Assembly (NCBI GenBank): GCA_022826005.1
Contig: JAJDVT010000063.1
Span: forward strand, 1-64,000
Origin: Gemmatimonadota bacterium
GTDB lineage: Bacteria; Gemmatimonadota; Gemmatimonadetes; Longimicrobiales; Gaopeijiaceae
DNA: 64,000 nt
Direction of reading: 5' to 3'
The number at the start of each line of letters is the position of its first letter. Positions within the stretch are counted from its first letter, which is position 1. Positions 60,670-64,000 of the stretch are shown piece after piece. Below the pieces are notes generated by a model. That model was given only the letters and a program-made list of their open reading frames with translations, ran no database searches and was not told the DNA's origin. A program made the translations under genes and the position numbers.

Positions 60670-63600
60670 GGTGACTCGGCTGGCTGCGGGACGATTACCG
60701 AACGGGCCGCCGCGCTTGCGGACCGGCGCCGTCTCCACATTCTACGGGTGTCCTCGACGATGGCATAGACCACCGGGACAACAATGAGCGTCAACGCGGT
60801 CGCGACGATGAGGCCGCCGATCACCGAGATCGCCATCGGAGCGCGCAGATCCGCGCCGCGCCCGATCCCGAGCGCCATCGGCAGCAGTCCGAGCACGGTG
60901 GTGATCGTCGTCATCACGATCGGCCGCAACCGGACCCGCCCGGCCTCCAGGATCGCGTCGCGCAGGCCAAGGCCCCGGGCAATCCCCTGGTTGATGAAGT
61001 CCACCTTGACGATGGAGTCGTTGACTACAATACCGACAAGGATCACCACTCCGATCAGGCTCATGGTGTTGAGGCCCGCCCCCGTGATCGTGAGGGCCAT
61101 CACCGCGCCGATCACGGCCAGCGGCACCGCCATGAGGATGGTGAAGGGGTGGACGAAGGACTCGAACTGCGCCGCGAGGATCATGTACACCAGTAGCAGC
61201 GCCAGCCCGAACGCAAAGGCCAGATCCCGGAACGAGCGCCGCATCTCCTCGTTCTCGCCGCCCACCTCGACCCGGTGGTTGTAGGGGGGCGTGAGGTCTG
61301 CGATGGCCTCCTCTACCGCCGCGATCGCGCCCCCCAGCCCACCCGACGCCACATCCGCGAAGACCGTCACCACCCGGCCCTGTTCTTCGCGGCGGATCTC
61401 CGCCGGACCCAGCGTCTCCTCGACCGTGGCCAGGTTTCCGAGCGGCACGTCGTTCACGCGCAGATCCCTCAGTGTCGCGGCATCGTGGCGCAGGTGCTCA
61501 GGCAGGCGGACCATCACCGGGATCTTGCGGTCGAACTCGATGAACTCGGTGGCGCGCGCGCCCAGCATGGCGGTCTGGATGGTCGATGCGACCTGGTTTG
61601 CGGAGATCCCGTACCTGGCGGCCGCCTCCGGGTCGATGAGGACCTGGAACTGGGGTTGGCCGCGCTCCGACCCGACGCGGACGTTGCGGACCCGGGTCAC
61701 CCCGGACAGCCGTTCCTGAATCCGCTGCGCGAAATCGTGGGCCAGGTCGAGGTCCGGACCGATCACCCGTACCGCGATGTCCGCCTCGCTGCCGCCGAGC
61801 AGCCTCCCGAGCGCGGTGGCCTGGCCCGTCTCGAAGGTGAGTGCTCCCGGCGGGAATTCGGCGGCAATGCCCTGAATCCTCGACACCACATCCTCGGTCC
61901 TGGCACGTTCGTCCAGGCGCACCTGAAGCGTCGCGGTATGGAGCCCGGCCGTGGCTCCCTCGTCCGTCATGGCCTGGACATCGCGCCCGATGTGACTGAA
62001 GACGGCGGCGACATCCCCGTCCTGCAACAACTGGGCCTCCAGCCTCGTCGCGAACTCCGCCGTCGCTTCCAGCTGCGTCGATTCGTCGAGCGCCATCCGC
62101 ACGGTGAAGGCCCCCTGGTCCACGTCCGGGAGAAGGTCGCGATCAAGCGTGAGGGCCAGGGCCACACTGCCGCCAAGAGCGGCGACCGAGATCACCAGCA
62201 CCGTTGCCCGGCGCTCCAGAGCGACCGCGAGGACGCCGTGGTACCACCGCGCGAAGACGTTGAAGGCGCGGTCGAAGATCCCCAGGAACGGCGAGAAGAG
62301 GAAGGACAGCACCTTGCCGAGTGCCTCCATCCAGAAACGGAAGAGCTGCACCGCGATCGAAACCGGCAGCTTGATCGCCAGGAAGGGAAGCAGGAGCAGC
62401 AGGCGGACGAAGCGGTTGAACCAGCTCGCCAGCCCCCAGAGGAAGCGCGGAAGAGCCGCCTCCGGCGCACGCTCCCTGATCTCCGCTACCGGGTCCGGTT
62501 TCCGGGCAACTTCGGGTGCGTCGGCTCCAAGTCCGCCGAAGCGGGCTGCCATCGTGGGCAGGAGCGTCAGCGCCACCGCCAGGCTCGCCAGGAGGGAAAA
62601 CGCCACCGCAAGCGAGAGTGCGCTGAAAAGCTCTCCGGCAACCCCCTGTACATAGATGATGGGACCGAAAACCGAGATCGTGGTGAGCGTCGCCGCCGTG
62701 ATCGCCCCCTGCACCTCCTCCGCGCCGCGCGCCGCGGCCTCCAGCGCTCCCAGACCCGATTGCCGGTGCCGGAAGATGTTCTCGAGAACGATGATCGAGT
62801 TGTCGACCAGCATTCCGACCCCCAGGGCGAGGCCACCCAGACTCATGATGTTGAGCGACACGCCAAAGGCGTCCATGAGCGCGAAGGCTCCGATCACCGA
62901 GATGGGGATGGCCGCCGCGATGGCCACCGGGTAGCGGGGGTCCCTGAGGAAGAAGAACAGAACGACGAAGGCCAGCAGCCCGCCAAGCATCAGCGCCTGT
63001 GCGACGTTGCTGATCGACTCGTCGATGAAGACGGCCTGGTCGTATGCGACATCGGCCGTGAAGTCCGGGTATTGCTCCTTGAGCAGGTCGAGGACCTCGC
63101 GGACCTGCTCCGACACGCGAACCGTGTTCGCTCCCGACTCCTTGAAGACCAGCAGCCCCACCGACTCGGATCCGTTGTAGCGGGCGATCTCCTGCCGGTC
63201 GGCGTAGCCGTCGATGACCGTCGCGACATCGCGGACGCGAACCTGGCGGAAGCCCGGGTCTTCGTCGCCTCCCGTGCCACCACCGCCGCCCCCGCCCATC
63301 TGCTGCCGCCCCACCACCACGTCCCGGATCTCGTTGACGTGCTGGAACTCGCCGAGGGTGCGCAGCGGATAGCGGTAGCGTCCCTGCAGGATGGAGCCCC
63401 CGAGCGAGGAGGTGTTCGCCGCCCCGATCGCGTTGACCAACTCCGACGCGCTGACTTCGTAGGCATCCAGCAGCGGTGGATGGTACTCGACCTGGATCTC
63501 GCGGTCGAGGCCCCCGGTCACGGAAGCCTGCGCGACCCCGTCGAGCTGTTCGAGGCGCCGCCGGAAGACCCTCTCCGCGATCTGCTTGTTGTGGAGGAGG

Positions 63601-64000
63601 CCGCTGCCCCCGGTCAGCGACACCGCCATGACCGGATCCGACTGGGGATCGACGCGCAGGATGATGGGCCTCTCGGCGCTACCGGGCAGGTTGTAGTTGA
63701 TGTTGTCGAGACGCTCCCGGAGCCCCAGCGCGGCAAAGTCCATGTTCGCGCCCCATGCGAAGCGGAGCGTGACCAGGCTCATCCCGTCCTGCGAGACCGA
63801 AGTCACCTTCTCTACCCCGCCCACGGCGGCGGCCTGCCGCTCGACCGGCTCCGTGACCAGCCGTTCCACCTCGGCCGGCGCGACGTCCGGGTAGCTCGTG
63901 TAGACGATCAGCCGCGGGAAGCTGATCTCCGGGAGGAGGTCGATCGGCAGTCGCGTCCAGGAGATGGCCCCGAGTAGCACCACCGCCAGGATGAGCATGG
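60666..64000 (-). CDS. RND-family efflux permease, N-terminus cut by the window edge
   Basis: At least 1110 residues. The visible sequence begins inside the first membrane helix (MLILAVVLLGAISWTRLPIDLLPEISFPRL), so roughly 15-20 residues and the start codon lie beyond position 64000. YPDVAPAEVERLVTEPVERQ and the TM4 motif GVGMLVDNSIIVLENIFR are typical. A Gly-rich loop (QMGGGGGGGTGGDED, about residue 230) and an extended central linker with extra hydrophobic stretches (about 520-590) account for its larger size. The start of the second permease gene overlaps its stop. Substrate unknown. Confidence 0.92.
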   Translation of the reverse strand, partial: MLILAVVLLGAISWTRLPIDLLPEISFPRLIVYTSYPDVAPAEVERLVTEPVERQAAAVGGVEKVTSVSQDGMSLVTLRFAWGANMDFAALGLRERLDNINYNLPGSAERPIILRVDPQSDPVMAVSLTGGSGLLHNKQIAERVFRRRLEQLDGVAQASVTGGLDREIQVEYHPPLLDAYEVSASELVNAIGAANTSSLGGSILQGRYRYPLRTLGEFQHVNEIRDVVVGRQQMGGGGGGGTGGDEDPGFRQVRVRDVATVIDGYADRQEIARYNGSESVGLLVFKESGANTVRVSEQVREVLDLLKEQYPDFTADVAYDQAVFIDESISNVAQALMLGGLLAFVVLFFFLRDPRYPVAIAAAIPISVIGAFALMDAFGVSLNIMSLGGLALGVGMLVDNSIIVLENIFRHRQSGLGALEAAARGAEEVQGAITAATLTTISVFGPIIYVQGVAGELFSALSLAVAFSLLASLAVALTLLPTMAARFGGLGADAPEVARKPDPVAEIRERAPEAALPRFLWGLASWFNRFVRLLLLLPFLAIKLPVSIAVQLFRFWMEALGKVLSFLFSPFLGIFDRAFNVFARWYHGVLAVALERRATVLVISVAALGGSVALALTLDRDLLPDVDQGAFTVRMALDESTQLEATAEFATRLEAQLLQDGDVAAVFSHIGRDVQAMTDEGATAGLHTATLQVRLDERARTEDVVSRIQGIAAEFPPGALTFETGQATALGRLLGGSEADIAVRVIGPDLDLAHDFAQRIQERLSGVTRVRNVRVGSERGQPQFQVLIDPEAAARYGISANQVASTIQTAMLGARATEFIEFDRKIPVMVRLPEHLRHDAATLRDLRVNDVPLGNLATVEETLGPAEIRREEQGRVVTVFADVASGGLGGAIAAVEEAIADLTPPYNHRVEVGGENEEMRRSFRDLAFAFGLALLLVYMILAAQFESFVHPFTILMAVPLAVIGAVMALTITGAGLNTMSLIGVVILVGIVVNDSIVKVDFINQGIARGLGLRDAILEAGRVRLRPIVMTTITTVLGLLPMALGIGRGADLRAPMAISVIGGLIVATALTLIVVPVVYAIVEDTRRMWRRRRSASAAARSVIVPQPAESP

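Noticed and set aside
57007-60768. A plus-strand frame open for more than 1200 codons opposite the RND permease gene
   Set aside because: Its translation is Arg/His/Asp-rich without any family features, and it is an antisense shadow produced by G/C third positions. The minus-strand permease is certain.
61275-63977. A 900-codon plus-strand open frame opposite the partial RND gene
   Set aside because: Same effect: highly charged, no domains, and fully covered by a clear permease on the other strand.

Overview
The window is visibly G+C-rich bacterial DNA with strong G/C at third codon positions. Several genes point to a two-membrane bacterium: three RND permease genes with a TolC-like partner, two TonB-dependent receptors, and many exported lipoproteins. 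Three features suggest Gemmatimonadota or a related FCB/terrestrial lineage: a DUF1592/DUF1552/ankyrin cassette, a small protein family best known from Bacteroidetes (21380-21898), and a GlnRS with a GatB/YqeY-type tail. The phylum is an inference. Genes are packed tightly, and 4-base ATGA overlaps are the usual junction.

Layout. 97-1809: GHKL-type ATPase, possibly the first gene of a defence operon that leaves the window. 1966-6639: M3 oligopeptidase, alpha/beta hydrolase and an atypical gamma-glutamyltransferase. 6761-10002: BlaI-like repressor and a very large M56 (BlaR1-like) sensor protease, with a dyad-rich promoter region shared with the divergent glnS (10267-12645). 12735-20673: TolC-adaptor-RND efflux operon followed by a second, classical gamma-glutamyltransferase. 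21037-21255: cold-shock gene with promoter and terminator. 21380-23978: AI-2E permease pair, release-factor-like protein and peroxiredoxin. 24086-30508: four-gene exported operon of DUF1592 cytochrome-like protein, Tat-exported DUF1552 protein, exported ankyrin protein and a small secreted protein. 30557-33638: SulP transporter and serine hydrolase, separated by a 245-bp MITE-like element. 33768-39142: RecQ, a DinB-like protein and a two-module M16 protease. 39294-45216: TonB receptor, then a metal-uptake-like operon of a His/Cys-rich small protein, a ZnuD-like receptor and a His-rich lipoprotein. 45323-48914: operon of site-2 protease, ScpA, ScpB, RluB and Upp, ending in a CAU-anticodon tRNA. 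49018-49272: rpsT. 49361-52261: pyrR-pyrB-pyrC', in which the dihydroorotase homologue lacks key active-site residues. 52440-55670: NhaC-type antiporter, TadA and a LexA-like protein without the Ser-Lys dyad. 56046-64000: gltX and two adjacent RND permeases, the second cut by the window edge.

Most of the window is housekeeping and envelope physiology. The less ordinary parts are the M56 sensor with six 14-residue repeats and its dyad-rich promoter, the catalytically degenerate PyrC' and LexA-like proteins, the DUF1592/DUF1552/ankyrin operon, the His-rich metal-uptake cluster, the MITE-like element, and the truncated putative defence locus at the left edge. I found no CRISPR array, prophage or complete transposase gene.
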